Shown here piece after piece: positions 28,112 to 37,717 of a DNA stretch of 64,000 nucleotides. Source of the stretch: Paracoccus fistulariae (GTDB lineage: Bacteria; Pseudomonadota; Alphaproteobacteria; Rhodobacterales; Rhodobacteraceae); assembly GCF_028553785.1 (NCBI RefSeq), contig NZ_CP067136.1:2602501-2666500 (forward strand), in the 5' to 3' direction. How positions within the stretch are numbered: position 1 is the first letter of the stretch; each line of letters begins with the position of its first letter. The position numbers were made by a program, and so were the translations under genes. The notes beneath the pieces were generated by a model. The model did no database searches. It was not told the origin of the DNA and was given only the letters and a program-made list of their open reading frames with translations.

Positions 28112-28135
28112 AAACGCGCCCCGGAGGGCGCGTTT
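28112..28135 (-). terminator. Rho-independent terminator of the petABC operon
   Basis: AAACGCGCCC and GGGCGCGTTT pair in a 10-bp stem with a 4-nt loop, starting 23 nt past the cytochrome c1 stop on the minus strand and followed there by TTTTGC. The A/T-rich base of the stem makes it usable in both directions. Confidence 0.8.
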
Positions 28136-28157
28136 CAAAGCCATTGGCAGGTCCGGA

Positions 28158-29516
28158 TCACTGCTTGTGAAGATCCTTGCCCTTATAGGGCGCCCACAAC
28201 CGCTTGTTGGTGTAGTAGAGCAGACCGCTCAGCACCAGCAGCATCAGAACCGAGACGAAGCCAACTTTCTTGCGTGCCATCATCTTCGGTTCGGCGGTCC
28301 ACATCAGGAAGGCAGACAGATCGGTCGCCATCTGATCGACGGTCGCCTCGGTGCCATCCTCATAGGTGACCAGATCATCCGACAGCGGCGCCGGCATCGA
28401 GATCTTGCCGCCCGAGAATGCCGTATTCACGTAAAGGAAAGAGCCGGCCTGTTCGACCTCTTCCCCGGTATAGCTGGTCAGGATCGCATGGATATATTCC
28501 GGGCCGCCGATGCCGTTGATCAGCTGGCTGATCCCGGTGCCCACGGGACCGTGGAAGCCGGCACGCGCCTTGGCCATCAGCGACAGATCCGGGCCCATGC
28601 CTTCGCCGCTGACCGCCGGGAAGTGGTCGGTCGGAAGGCGCGGACGCTCTTCTCCGGTCTCGGGATCCACGACCGGGGCCAGATTGGCCGCATAGGCGCG
28701 GACCTGATCTTCGGGCAGGCCGGGGCCGCCGTCATCCGCCAGCGTGCGGATCGGCACGTAGCGCAGGCCGTGGCAGGCCGAGCAGACCTCGGTATAGACC
28801 TGCAGACCGCGCTGCAGCTGGAACTGGTCAAAGGTGCCAAAGGGGCCTTCGAAGCTGAAATCGACATCTTCGATATGGCCGTAGCCGCCTTCTTCTTCCT
28901 CGCCCTCTGCTTCGGCTTCAGCTTCGGGATCGCCTGCGGCGGCCTGTTCTTCCAGCGCCTCTTCGGGCGTGCCCTCGATCACGGTGACTTCGGGCGCGGC
29001 TTCGGCCTGAACGGCGGTTTCTTCCGCAGCATCGGCGGGCGCTGCCTGTTCGGCCTCGCTTTCCTCCACGGCGCTCTCCGCGGGTTCCGGCGTTGCCTGT
29101 TCGTCCAGCACTTCCTCGGTCGCGGTTTCAGCGGCCGGATCGTCCTGCGGCGTCGCATCCGATGCCGGAGCATCGGTCGCGGTTTCACCTTCGGCGGCGT
29201 CTTCGGCCACAGTCTCGGTCTCGGCTGCCGGATCGGTATCGGCGGCATCCGTGGCCGTGTCTACCGCGTCAGCCACCGCATCCTGGGCATCCTGCGCCGC
29301 GCCTTCCAGCGCGGCACCGGCATCCTCTGCCGCCTCTTCGACTGCCTCGGCGGCAGAGGATGCCGCTTCGGAAGCGCTGTCGGCTGCGGGGGCTTCCTGT
29401 GCCTGGACGGGCTGTTCGGCCTCGGCCTCTGGCGCGGCGGTTTGTGCGAAGGCAAAGCCTGCGGCAGAGATCGTCAGGGCCGCAACAGCCGTGAGCGTCT
29501 TGGTTCTCAGGGTCAT
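28158..29516 (-). CDS. petC: Cytochrome c1 with long acidic N-terminal insertion
   Basis: 452 residues against about 250-280 for ordinary cytochrome c1. After a signal peptide ([24 protein letters not shown]) comes a region of about 200 residues made almost entirely of Ala, Glu, Asp, Pro and Thr. The conserved protein then begins at [20 protein letters not shown]. The haem site is [11 protein letters not shown] near residue 254 and the axial Met lies in [12 protein letters not shown]-terminal helix ([15 protein letters not shown]) anchors it. Paracoccus cytochrome c1 is known for such an acidic insertion, proposed to guide cytochrome c. Third gene of petABC. Confidence 0.95.
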   Translation of the reverse strand: MTLRTKTLTAVAALTISAAGFAFAQTAAPEAEAEQPVQAQEAPAADSASEAASSAAEAVEEAAEDAGAALEGAAQDAQDAVADAVDTATDAADTDPAAETETVAEDAAEGETATDAPASDATPQDDPAAETATEEVLDEQATPEPAESAVEESEAEQAAPADAAEETAVQAEAAPEVTVIEGTPEEALEEQAAAGDPEAEAEAEGEEEEGGYGHIEDVDFSFEGPFGTFDQFQLQRGLQVYTEVCSACHGLRYVPIRTLADDGGPGLPEDQVRAYAANLAPVVDPETGEERPRLPTDHFPAVSGEGMGPDLSLMAKARAGFHGPVGTGISQLINGIGGPEYIHAILTSYTGEEVEQAGSFLYVNTAFSGGKISMPAPLSDDLVTYEDGTEATVDQMATDLSAFLMWTAEPKMMARKKVGFVSVLMLLVLSGLLYYTNKRLWAPYKGKDLHKQ

Positions 29517-29528
29517 TGATGGCTCTCC

Positions 29529-30860
29529 TTACTCGGCCGGATGCGCTTTTGCGCCGTAGTGCTCGTTGAAGTCTTCCTCGATGGTCTCGGGCATCGGCAG
29601 CGGCTTCTCGATCACGCCCAGCAGCGGCAGGATCACCAGGAAATAGCCGAACCAATAAGCTGTCGCGGCCAGCGAAATGGCGGGGACATAGCCGTTGAGG
29701 TCATCGGGGGCCAGACCGCCGGTCCACATCAGGATCATGAAGTCCAGCGCCAGCAACCAGAACCACCACTTGAACTGCGGACGGTACTTGCCCGAACGCA
29801 CGCGCGAGGTGTCAAGCCAGGGCACAAGCGCCATGACCAGAATGGCGCCGAACATGGCCAGCACGCCGAAGAACTTGGCGTCGATGATGCCGAAGGACAG
29901 CCATTCCACCACCATCACGATCCACACATCGGAGGTGAAGGCGCGCAGGATCGCGTAGAAGGGCAGGAAGTACCATTCCGGAACGATATGCGCGGGCGTC
30001 ACCAGCGGGTTTGCTTCGATATAGTTGTCGGGGTGGCCCATATAGTTGGGCATGAAGCCGACCACGGCAAAGAAGACCACCAGAATCACGGCCAGCGCGA
30101 ACAGGTCCTTGATCACGAAATAGGGCCAGAAGGGCAGGGTGTCTTTCTGGGCCTCTTCCTTGCTTGTGCGGCGCACCTCGATCCCGGTCGGGTTGTTGTT
30201 GCCGGTGGTGTGGAAGGCCCAGATATGGACGATCACGAGCGCCGCGATGATGAAGGGCAGCAGATAGTGCAGCGAGAAGAAGCGGTTCAGCGTCGGGTTG
30301 CCGACCGCCGGGCCGCCCAGCAGCCAGGTCTGGATCGATTCGCCGATGCCGGGAATCGCGCCGAACAGGCCGGTGATCACGGTCGCGCCCCAGAAGGACA
30401 TCTGACCCCAGGGCAGAACATAGCCCATGAAGGCCGTCGCCATCATCGCCAGATAGATCAGCATGCCGATGATCCAGGTCACCTCACGCGGGGCCTTGTA
30501 GCTGCCGTAATACAACCCGCGGAAGATGTGCAGATAGACGGCAAAGAAGAACAGCGACGCGCCGTTCGCGTGCAGATAGCGCAGCATATAGCCGCCATTC
30601 ACGTTGCGCATGATATGTTCGACGCTGGCAAAGGCCATGTCGACATGCGGCGTGTAATGCATCACCAGAACGATGCCGGTGACGATCTGCAGCGCCAGGC
30701 AGAATGCCAGAACGATGCCCCAGATCCACATCCAGTTCAGGTTCTTTGGCGTGGGGATCATCAGCGTGTCATAGATGATGCTGACCACCGGAAGACGGCG
30801 GTCAAGCCACTTTTCGAAGCCCGTCTTGGGCTCGTAATGGTCGTGCGGAATACCGGCCAT
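29529..30860 (-). CDS. petB: Cytochrome b of the bc1 complex
   Basis: 443 residues from the ATG at 30860; the frame continues upstream through the Rieske gene in another reading frame and is not coding there. Eight-helix protein with paired haem b ligands in [20 protein letters not shown] and [20 protein letters not shown], and the Qo-site motif [14 protein letters not shown]. Catalyses quinol oxidation and proton translocation with the Rieske protein and cytochrome c1. It lies 14 nt after petA and 12 nt before petC. Confidence 0.97.
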   Translation of the reverse strand: MAGIPHDHYEPKTGFEKWLDRRLPVVSIIYDTLMIPTPKNLNWMWIWGIVLAFCLALQIVTGIVLVMHYTPHVDMAFASVEHIMRNVNGGYMLRYLHANGASLFFFAVYLHIFRGLYYGSYKAPREVTWIIGMLIYLAMMATAFMGYVLPWGQMSFWGATVITGLFGAIPGIGESIQTWLLGGPAVGNPTLNRFFSLHYLLPFIIAALVIVHIWAFHTTGNNNPTGIEVRRTSKEEAQKDTLPFWPYFVIKDLFALAVILVVFFAVVGFMPNYMGHPDNYIEANPLVTPAHIVPEWYFLPFYAILRAFTSDVWIVMVVEWLSFGIIDAKFFGVLAMFGAILVMALVPWLDTSRVRSGKYRPQFKWWFWLLALDFMILMWTGGLAPDDLNGYVPAISLAATAYWFGYFLVILPLLGVIEKPLPMPETIEEDFNEHYGAKAHPAE

Positions 30861-30874
30861 GTGCGAAGCCCTCC

Positions 30875-31435
30875 TCAGCCCAGCTTGATGGTGTTGTCGT
30901 CGACGAAGACGGCGACGGGAATATGCAGGTTTTGCGGTGCGGGACCGCGGCGGATACGCCCCGCCGTGTCGTAATGCGAACCGTGACAGGGGCAGAACCA
31001 GCCGCCGAAATCTCCGGCGCCATCGCCGATCGGCACGCAGCCCAGATGGGTGCAGACGCCGACCATGACCAGCCATTCACCGGCTTCGTCCAGCGTGCGG
31101 TTTTCATCGGTGGCGGGCTCACCCGGAATATTCTGGTTTTCGGCGTCCTGGTCGATCAGCTCGTTCAGCTGAACGGCGCGGCCTGCCTCGATCTCTTCGG
31201 CGGTCCGGCGGCGGATGAAGACCGGCTTGCCCAGCCATTGCACGGTCAGCTGCGTCCCGACCGTGACGCCGCTGATATCGACCCGGATCGAGGACAGCGC
31301 CTGAACGTCGGCCGAAGGGTTCATCTGGTTCACAAGCGTCCAGCCGGCGGCTCCGGCGGCCACCGCACCGGCGCCCGCTGTGGCGTAATAGAGGAAATCC
31401 CTCCGGGTGCCTACGTGATCATCTGCGTGGGACAC
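30875..31435 (-). CDS. petA: Ubiquinol-cytochrome c reductase Rieske iron-sulfur protein
   Basis: 186 residues with a GTG start at 31435 and GGAG upstream. The N-terminus has a twin-arginine signal-anchor, [20 protein letters not shown] at residues 10-29, typical of Rieske proteins, which cross by Tat and stay tethered. Cluster ligands are Cys128 and His130 in CTHLGC, and Cys148 and His151 in CPCHGSHYD; Cys133 and Cys150 form the usual disulfide. First gene of petABC. Confidence 0.97.
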   Translation of the reverse strand: MSHADDHVGTRRDFLYYATAGAGAVAAGAAGWTLVNQMNPSADVQALSSIRVDISGVTVGTQLTVQWLGKPVFIRRRTAEEIEAGRAVQLNELIDQDAENQNIPGEPATDENRTLDEAGEWLVMVGVCTHLGCVPIGDGAGDFGGWFCPCHGSHYDTAGRIRRGPAPQNLHIPVAVFVDDNTIKLG

Positions 31436-31749
31436 GGGTCATACTCCAATTCAGGCCGAAAACTCGGCCGATACGACATTTCGGGCCGCGTTCCGCAACG
31501 CAGCCATGTGTCGCGGTTCTAGCGTTCAATTATCTGTCAGTCCAGACGATATGCCTTTGATGCAAGATGCAAGCCCCGAACGCTGTTGGATTTATGTCGC
31601 GCGCGTGCCATCCGGCGGCAGGTTCCCGGACCGGCGCAGGCTTGTTGCTGGCTGGCAAGGGGGCAAATGCCGCCCAATTGCGACCTTCCGTCGCAGGTAA
31701 AGATGAAAATGGGTGCCTTGCGGTCCTGGATCGGGCGCTGAGGGTCGCT
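31436..31749. other. Intergenic region upstream of petABC and downstream of radC
   Basis: 314 nt between petA (reading left) and the 3' end of radC. It should contain the petABC promoter on the minus strand, but I could not pick one box with confidence. Two plus-strand frames of about 65 codons occur here; they overlap each other, have no ribosome site and resemble nothing known, so they are not annotated. Confidence 0.4.
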
Positions 31750-32523
31750 TTACAGCAGCCCTTCTGACCTGAAACTAAGCTCTCGCGATTTCCCGATGAT
31801 CAGGTGATCGTGAACCGTGATTCCCATGCAATCCGCCGCCTGCGTGATCCGCGCCGTCATCGTGATGTCCGAATCCGAGGGTGTGGGATCGCCGGACGGA
31901 TGGTTATGGACCAGAATCAGGGCCGAGGCGTTCAGTTCAAGCGCGCGGCGAATGATCTCTCGCGGATAGACGGGCACGTGATCCACCGTGCCGCGGGCCT
32001 GTTCCTCATCCGCGATCAGCACGTTCTTGCGATCCAGATAGAGCACGCGGAACTGTTCGATTTCGCGATGCGCCATGCTGGTATGGCAGTAATCCAGCAG
32101 ATCCTGCCAGCCCGACAGCGCCGGTCGGTGCAGCACCTTGGCGCGGGCCATGCGCTGTGCCGCCGCCTCGACGATCTTCAATTCCTGAACGACGGCTGGG
32201 CCCGCGCCCTTGACCTGCTGCAGGCGGGCGGGCGGGGCGGCCAAGACACGGTTGAAATCGCCAAAAGCCTCGATCAGCCGCCGTGCCAGCGGTTTGACAT
32301 CCTGCCGGGGGATCGCGCGGAACAGCACCAGTTCCAGCAATTCATAATCCGGCATCGCGGTCGCCCCGCCCTGCATGAAACGGTCGCGCAGCCGTGCCCG
32401 GTGATCGGCCAGATAAGACGGGATGGCGCCTTTCCGAGGTGAGGGCAGCGGCGCAACGACATCATCAGCCGCAGGCTGAAATAGCGGCATGGGCATTTCG
32501 TTGAAGGCGCGATTCCGGTCCAT
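31750..32523 (-). CDS. radC: RadC family (JAB/MPN domain) protein
   Basis: 257 residues from 32523; a second ATG at 32496 is also possible. The N-terminal helical part has a helix-hairpin-helix-like element around LLELVLFRAIPRQDVKPLAR and QQVKGAGPAVVQELKIVEAA. The C-terminal JAB domain has EQARGTVDHVPVYPREIIRR and the metal-binding HNHPSGDPTPSDSD near residue 206. Historically named a DNA repair protein, but that role is not supported for RadC in E. coli; the biochemical activity is unknown. Single gene, after the dnaKJ terminator. Confidence 0.9.
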   Translation of the reverse strand: MDRNRAFNEMPMPLFQPAADDVVAPLPSPRKGAIPSYLADHRARLRDRFMQGGATAMPDYELLELVLFRAIPRQDVKPLARRLIEAFGDFNRVLAAPPARLQQVKGAGPAVVQELKIVEAAAQRMARAKVLHRPALSGWQDLLDYCHTSMAHREIEQFRVLYLDRKNVLIADEEQARGTVDHVPVYPREIIRRALELNASALILVHNHPSGDPTPSDSDITMTARITQAADCMGITVHDHLIIGKSRELSFRSEGLL

Positions 32524-32552
32524 GCGGCCAGCATGACAAAAAAGGAATGAAC

Positions 32553-32585
32553 AAAAAATTAAGCGCCGCCCGAATTGGACGGCGC
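32553..32585 (-). terminator. Rho-independent terminator after dnaJ
   Basis: On the minus strand GCGCCGTCC AATTC GGGCGGCGC (9-bp stem, one G-T pair) is followed by TTAATTTTTT. It starts 23 nt after the dnaJ stop and separates dnaKJ from radC. Confidence 0.85.
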
Positions 32586-32607
32586 CTGATCAGAAATCCG
32601 CCATTGA

Positions 32608-33774
32608 TCAGCTGGTCATGTCATCCCAGAAGGATTTGACCTTGCGGAAGAAACTGGTGGATTGCGGACTGTTATCGACCTTTTCGGCGGCAAATTCCTG
32701 CAACAGCTCTTTCTGGCGCGCGGTCAGGTTGACCGGCGTTTCGACGCTGAGTTCGATCAGCATATCGCCGTAATCGCCGGACGCCCCGGGACCGTGGCGC
32801 AGCGGCGGCATGCCCTTGCCGCGCAGACGCATCTGGCGGCCCGACTGGCTGCCTGCCGGAACCTTGACCCGGGCGCGGCCGCCGTCGATGGTCGGCACCT
32901 CGACCTCTCCGCCAAGCGCGGCCGAGGCCATGCTGACGGGCACCTGACAGGCCAGCATCTTGCCGTCGCGCAGGAAAATCTCGTGCTCCTTGACCTCGAC
33001 GAAGATATAAAGATCGCCCGCAGGACCGCCGCGCATCCCGGCCTCACCCTCGCCCGCAAGGCGGATCCGGGTGCCGGTTTCGACGCCTGCCGGAATGTTC
33101 ACCGACAGGGTGCGCTCGCGCTCCATCCGTCCGGCGCCGTGGCAGGATTTGCAGGGATTCTTGACGATCTGGCCCTGACCGCCACAGGTCGGGCAGGTGC
33201 GTTCCACGGTGAAAAAGCCCTGCTGCGCGCGGACCTTGCCCATGCCCGCACAGGTCGGGCAGTTCGACGGCTGCGCCGCCCCTTCGGCACCGGTGCCCTG
33301 ACATTCCTCGCAGGCGACAGAGCCGGGCACCTTTATGGTCTTTTGCTGGCCGCTATAGGCCTCTTCCAGAGAGACGCGCAGATTATAGCGCAGGTCCTGA
33401 CCGCGTTGGGCGCGGGACCGGGGGCCTCCGCCGCCACCGCGACGGCCCATCATATCGCCGAAAAGATCTTCGAAAACATCAGCAAAGGTTGCGCCGAAAT
33501 CGCCCGATTGCCCGCCGCGACCGCCGCCGAAACCGCCCATTCCGCCGTCAAAGGCCGCATGCCCGAAGCGGTCATAGGCCGCTTTCTTCTGATCGTCCTT
33601 CAGGCAGTCATAGGCTTCGTTGACTTCCTTGAAGCGCGATTCGGCGCTGGCGTCATTCTTGTTGCGGTCGGGATGAAGCTCTTTCGCCTTCTGGCGATAG
33701 CTTTTCTTGATTTCATCCGGGGAAGCGCCGCGGGAAATCCCCAGAACTTCGTAGTAACAACGCTTTGCCATCAT
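32608..33774 (-). CDS. dnaJ: Chaperone protein DnaJ
   Basis: 388 residues (two adjacent ATGs; 33774 is taken). The J domain at residues 5-70 has [16 protein letters not shown] with the HPD motif. A Gly/Phe-rich linker ([19 protein letters not shown]) follows. Four zinc-finger CxxCxGxG repeats are complete: [24 protein letters not shown] and CKSCHGAG. The C-terminal substrate-binding part is intact. Co-chaperone stimulating DnaK ATPase. It follows dnaK by 82 nt with a stem-loop between them. Confidence 0.97.
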   Translation of the reverse strand: MMAKRCYYEVLGISRGASPDEIKKSYRQKAKELHPDRNKNDASAESRFKEVNEAYDCLKDDQKKAAYDRFGHAAFDGGMGGFGGGRGGQSGDFGATFADVFEDLFGDMMGRRGGGGGPRSRAQRGQDLRYNLRVSLEEAYSGQQKTIKVPGSVACEECQGTGAEGAAQPSNCPTCAGMGKVRAQQGFFTVERTCPTCGGQGQIVKNPCKSCHGAGRMERERTLSVNIPAGVETGTRIRLAGEGEAGMRGGPAGDLYIFVEVKEHEIFLRDGKMLACQVPVSMASAALGGEVEVPTIDGGRARVKVPAGSQSGRQMRLRGKGMPPLRHGPGASGDYGDMLIELSVETPVNLTARQKELLQEFAAEKVDNSPQSTSFFRKVKSFWDDMTS

Positions 33775-33799
33775 CGTAGTACCTGTTCAATTTCCCCCC

Positions 33800-33840
33800 A
33801 AAAGCAGTGGCCGACCCGCAGGTTATCGCGAGCCGGCCAC
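33800..33840 (-). terminator. Attenuator-like stem-loop between dnaK and dnaJ
   Basis: On the minus strand GTGGCCG pairs with CGGCCAC, and inside it CTCGC pairs with GCGGG (one G-T pair), giving an interrupted 12-bp stem followed by TGCTTTT. Placed 16 nt after the dnaK stop, it may stop part of the transcripts and so make less DnaJ than DnaK. Confidence 0.6.
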
Positions 33841-33856
33841 AGGGGTACGGCTTCGC

Positions 33857-35776
33857 TTAGCCGCGTTTTTTGTCGTCGCCGAGATCTTCGAAATCGGCGT
33901 CCACGATATCGTCATCGACATCGCGCGGGGCATCGGCATCATCGCTGCCGCCGTCATCCGAGCCTTCCTGCTGCGATTTGTAGATCGCTTCGCCCAGCTT
34001 CATGGAGGCGTCCATGACGTTCTGGATGCCGGAACGGATCTTGCCCGCATCGTCGGATTTCAGCGCCTCTTCCAGGGCACCGATCGACAGTTCGATCGCC
34101 TCGACGGTCGAGCCGTCGACCTTGTCGCCATGTTCCTCCAGCGACTTCTTGGTCGAGTGGATCAGGCTTTCGCCCTGGTTCTTGGCCTCGATCACCTCGC
34201 GGCGCGCCTTGTCGGCATCGGCATTGGCTTCGGCATCCTTCACCATCCGGTCGATATCCTCGTCCGACAGACCGCCCGAGGCCTGAATGGTGATGTTCTG
34301 CTCTTTCCCGGTGCCCTTGTCCTTGGCGCTGACCGACACGATGCCGTTGGCGTCGATGTCGAAAGTCACCTCGATCTGCGGCAGGCCGCGCGGGGCCGGC
34401 GGGATGTCTTCAAGATTGAACTGGCCCAGCATCTTGTTATCTGCGGCCATTTCACGCTCGCCCTGGAAGACGCGGATGGTCACGGCGTTCTGATTGTCTT
34501 CCGCGGTCGAGAAGATCTGCGACTTCTTGGTCGGGATCGTCGTGTTGCGGTCGATCAGGCGGGTGAAGACACCGCCCAGCGTTTCGATGCCCAGCGACAG
34601 CGGGGTCACATCCAGCAGAACCACGTCCTTCACGTCGCCCTGCAGCACGCCGCCCTGAACCGCAGCACCCAGTGCCACGACTTCATCGGGGTTCACGCCC
34701 TTATGCGGCTCTTTGCCGAAGAATTTGGTGACTTCCTCGACCACCATGGGCATGCGGGTCTGACCGCCGACCAGGATAACCTCGTCGATTTCGTCCTTGG
34801 ACACGCCGGCGTCTTTCAGGGCGTCCTGGCAGGGCTTCATGGTGCGCTTGACCAGATCGCCGACCAGGCTTTCCAGCTTGGCGCGGGTCAGCTTCATGAC
34901 CATGTGCAGCGGGGTGCCGCTGTCCTTGTCCATGCTGATGAACGGCTGGTTGATCTCGGTCTGCGAGGACGAGGACAGCTCGATCTTGGCCTTTTCAGCG
35001 GCTTCCTTCAGGCGCTGCAGGGCCATCTTGTCCTTGGTCAGGTCGACACCGTTTTCCTTTTTGAACTCCTCGGCGAGGTAGTTCACGATGCGCATGTCGA
35101 AATCTTCGCCACCCAGGAAGGTGTCGCCATTGGTCGATTTGACCTCGAACAATCCGTCGTCGATTTCCAGAATGGTAATGTCGAAGGTGCCGCCGCCAAG
35201 GTCATAGACCGCGATGGTTTTCGATTCCTTCTTGTCCAGACCATAGGCCAGTGCGGCTGCGGTCGGCTCGTTGATGATGCGCAGGACTTCCAGACCGGCG
35301 ATCTTGCCGGCGTCCTTGGTGGCCTGACGCTGGGCGTCGTTGAAATAGGCCGGAACCGTGATGACGGCCTGCGTCACCTCTTCGCCCAGATAGCTTTCCG
35401 CGGTTTCCTTCATCTTGCCAAGGATCATCGCGCTGATCTGAGCGGGGGAATAGTTTTCGCCACGCGCTTCGACCCAGGCATCGCCATTGCCGCCATCGAC
35501 AATGGAATAGGGGACCAGCTTCTTGTCCTTTTCGACCTCGGGGTCGGTCAGGCGGCGGCCGATCAGGCGCTTGACGGCAAAAATGGTGTTGGTGGGGTTG
35601 GTCACGGCCTGACGCTTGGCGGGCTGCCCGACCAGACGCTCATTCTCGGTGAAGGCCACGATCGAGGGCGTGGTGCGCGCACCCTCGCTGTTTTCGACGA
35701 CCTTCGGCTGGCTGCCATCCATCAGCGCAATACAGCTGTTGGTGGTGCCGAGGTCGATTCCGATGACTTTTGACAT
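33857..35776 (-). CDS. dnaK: Chaperone protein DnaK (Hsp70)
   Basis: 639 residues from the ATG at 35776 with AAGAAGGG upstream; the open frame extends 23 codons further but without similarity. ATPase signatures: [17 protein letters not shown] at the N-terminus, [17 protein letters not shown] near residue 193, and [13 protein letters not shown] near 339. The substrate-binding domain ([20 protein letters not shown]) and lid follow, ending with an acidic tail [13 protein letters not shown]-driven folding chaperone acting with DnaJ and GrpE. A heat-shock promoter lies about 115 nt upstream. Confidence 0.98.
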   Translation of the reverse strand: MSKVIGIDLGTTNSCIALMDGSQPKVVENSEGARTTPSIVAFTENERLVGQPAKRQAVTNPTNTIFAVKRLIGRRLTDPEVEKDKKLVPYSIVDGGNGDAWVEARGENYSPAQISAMILGKMKETAESYLGEEVTQAVITVPAYFNDAQRQATKDAGKIAGLEVLRIINEPTAAALAYGLDKKESKTIAVYDLGGGTFDITILEIDDGLFEVKSTNGDTFLGGEDFDMRIVNYLAEEFKKENGVDLTKDKMALQRLKEAAEKAKIELSSSSQTEINQPFISMDKDSGTPLHMVMKLTRAKLESLVGDLVKRTMKPCQDALKDAGVSKDEIDEVILVGGQTRMPMVVEEVTKFFGKEPHKGVNPDEVVALGAAVQGGVLQGDVKDVVLLDVTPLSLGIETLGGVFTRLIDRNTTIPTKKSQIFSTAEDNQNAVTIRVFQGEREMAADNKMLGQFNLEDIPPAPRGLPQIEVTFDIDANGIVSVSAKDKGTGKEQNITIQASGGLSDEDIDRMVKDAEANADADKARREVIEAKNQGESLIHSTKKSLEEHGDKVDGSTVEAIELSIGALEEALKSDDAGKIRSGIQNVMDASMKLGEAIYKSQQEGSDDGGSDDADAPRDVDDDIVDADFEDLGDDKKRG

Positions 35777-35889
35777 AGATAAACCCTTCTTAAGGCGATT
35801 TTTCAGGGCGACGGGTCCGTTATGGCCCCCGCAGCCAGATCCCATATCTTATTGACCGCCCCGGACAAAGCCGGGTGCTTCGAGGGTGT

Positions 35890-35917
35890 ATATAGGGATG
35901 GTTTTCGGGGTCGCAAG
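35890..35917 (-). promoter_or_regulatory. Sigma-32 heat-shock promoter of dnaK
   Basis: On the minus strand CTTG (35917-35914) and CCTATAT (35896-35890) are separated by exactly 17 nt. This matches the alphaproteobacterial RpoH consensus CTTG-N17-CYTATNT. Transcription would start near 35,880, giving an untranslated leader of about 100 nt before dnaK. Confidence 0.8.
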
Positions 35918-35967
35918 CGCCCTGGCACCGCAATTTTGACGGCATCGGCACGGTTTTGCGACGAAAT

Positions 35968-36789
35968 CTATTCGCTGGCCGTCCAGCTGATCGATTCGTA
36001 TTTCCTTGTGGTGAAGTTGATCAGCAGCCCCACCACCATCATCGCCAGCGAGAACCAGAGCGCATAGTAGGGATCGGTCTTGTGCGGGCTGTAATTGATG
36101 AAGACGAAACCACGCATCTGATCGATGATATGGAACAGCGGGTTCCACAGGAACCATGCGATGAAGGCATTGGGGATCAGGTTGGCGACGAACATCTTGC
36201 CCGAGCCGAACATATTGATCCGCTGGAAGATCGTGGTCAGCAGCTTCGATCCGCGCGGGCTCCACGGGCGGATGCCCAGAAAGATCAGCCCCATGCACAT
36301 GCCCGAAAACCAGGCCATCAGATACATGGCCAGCACCCCCGGCCAGCTTTCGATGCTGACCGGCGAGACCAACACGTGATAAAGCCACAGGATCGCGATG
36401 TAACTGATCGTCTGGCGATACAGCACCGCCAGCGCGGATGAGGCGATCAGGATCGCCGGGCTCAGTGGCTGATGCTTGTTCAGTGCGCCGCTGATGGAAT
36501 GGCTGCCCGAGACCGCACCCGCCGTCTGCACATGGACCATGAACAGGAAGATCCCGCTCATCATATACAGCATGAAATCGCCGCGAATGGGCGAGTTTCG
36601 GATGCCAATGATGAAATAGATCAGCAGGAAGGCCATCAGGAAAATGGCCGTTTGCAGGATCGTCAGCAACAGACCGACAATCGGATTGCGATGCTCTGTT
36701 CGCAAATTATAGACGGTTTGGTGATAGATCAGCGACAGCGTGGCGCCGGCGGCCTGAACAAAATTCCGATTTTGGCGTTGATCGAACAA
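35968..36789 (-). CDS. ABC-2 type transporter permease, polysaccharide export (KpsM/Wzm-like)
   Basis: 273 residues with a TTG start at 36789 (GGAG 10 nt upstream); no ATG lies in a suitable place. Six hydrophobic segments follow an N-terminal amphipathic stretch, the layout of ABC-2 permeases for capsule or O-antigen export. Matching ATPase and KpsE-like genes are not in the window. The divergent neighbours cysQ and kdsB and the downstream polysaccharide genes support a role in surface glycan export. Drug or other lipid-linked substrates cannot be excluded. Confidence 0.78.
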   Translation of the reverse strand: MFDQRQNRNFVQAAGATLSLIYHQTVYNLRTEHRNPIVGLLLTILQTAIFLMAFLLIYFIIGIRNSPIRGDFMLYMMSGIFLFMVHVQTAGAVSGSHSISGALNKHQPLSPAILIASSALAVLYRQTISYIAILWLYHVLVSPVSIESWPGVLAMYLMAWFSGMCMGLIFLGIRPWSPRGSKLLTTIFQRINMFGSGKMFVANLIPNAFIAWFLWNPLFHIIDQMRGFVFINYSPHKTDPYYALWFSLAMMVVGLLINFTTRKYESISWTASE

Positions 36790-36918
36790 ATGCCACGGCT
36801 CCGTGCGGGTTTCGCGGTCGGGTTCTTGCCGTCGCCGCTTTGCCCTAGCATAAAAGACCGAAATCTGTGCGACAATCGCGGTGATGCGACCTGGGGCCTG
36901 CGATGAAGGGAAAACTAG

Positions 36919-37716
36919 ATGGAATTTGATCGATTGACCACCGAGATGCGCCGCCTGGCGTTGCAGGCCGGTGCGAAAATCATGGAGATTTACGAGGCCG
37001 ACGATTTCGACGTCCGCTCAAAATCCGACGATTCTCCGGTCACCGCCGCAGATGAGGCCGCCGATGCGCTGATCTCTGCCGGTCTGCGCGCGGCGTTTCC
37101 CGATGTGACGCTGGTGACGGAAGAGCAATCGGCCACCCATGACATGACGGCCAGCACCTTTCTGATCGTGGATCCGCTGGACGGGACCAAGGAATTCGTT
37201 CAGCGCCGTGGCGATTTCACCGTGAATATCGCCTATGTCGAGGATGGCGTGCCGCTGCGTGGCGTCGTTTACGCGCCTGCCAAGGGTCGGCTGTTCTACA
37301 CCACCGCCGATGGCCGCTCGGTCGAGGAAAAGGGGCCGTTTGGCGATCAGCCGGGCGAAACCAGCCCTATCGGCGTCAATCCGATGCCCGACAATCGCGG
37401 GCTGATGGTGGTGGCCTCGAAATCGCATCGTGATGCGGCGACCGACGATTATATCGGCCGCTATGCCGCGCGCGACATGACCAGTGCGGGCTCGTCGCTG
37501 AAATTCTGCCTGGTCGCGACGGGCGAGGCCGATCTTTATCCGCGCCTTGGCCGCACGATGGAATGGGACACGGCCGCGGGCGACGCGGTGCTGCGTGGCG
37601 CGGGGGGCGAGGTCGTTCGTTTCGACGATCACACGACCCTGAAATATGGCAAGCCCGGCTATGAAAACCCGTTCTTCATCGCCTTTGCGCCGGGCGTGCT
37701 GCTGGTGAAGAACTAG
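36919..37716 (+). CDS. cysQ: 3'(2'),5'-bisphosphate nucleotidase CysQ
   Basis: 265 residues. Inositol-monophosphatase fold with KSDDSPVTAADEAAD (residues about 35-49), LVTEEQSA, the metal-binding DPLDGTKEF near residue 90, and the second motif RLGRTMEWDTAAGDAVLRGA near 214. The GTKEF sequence is typical of CysQ rather than SuhB. Hydrolyses PAP (3'-phosphoadenosine 5'-phosphate) to AMP, clearing the by-product of sulfate assimilation and of PAPS-dependent sulfotransferases. A sulfotransferase-like gene lies 7 kb downstream on the same strand. One nt before kdsB. Confidence 0.93.
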   Translation: MEFDRLTTEMRRLALQAGAKIMEIYEADDFDVRSKSDDSPVTAADEAADALISAGLRAAFPDVTLVTEEQSATHDMTASTFLIVDPLDGTKEFVQRRGDFTVNIAYVEDGVPLRGVVYAPAKGRLFYTTADGRSVEEKGPFGDQPGETSPIGVNPMPDNRGLMVVASKSHRDAATDDYIGRYAARDMTSAGSSLKFCLVATGEADLYPRLGRTMEWDTAAGDAVLRGAGGEVVRFDDHTTLKYGKPGYENPFFIAFAPGVLLVKN

Positions 37717-37717
37717 G

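Noticed and set aside
28107..29519. 470-codon plus-strand frame opposite cytochrome c1
   Set aside because: Gly/Phe/Arg-rich pattern arises from the repetitive acidic codons of the cytochrome c1 insert read in reverse.
31506..31767. Two overlapping plus-strand frames of about 65 codons upstream of petA
   Set aside because: They lack ribosome sites and any motif and overlap each other.
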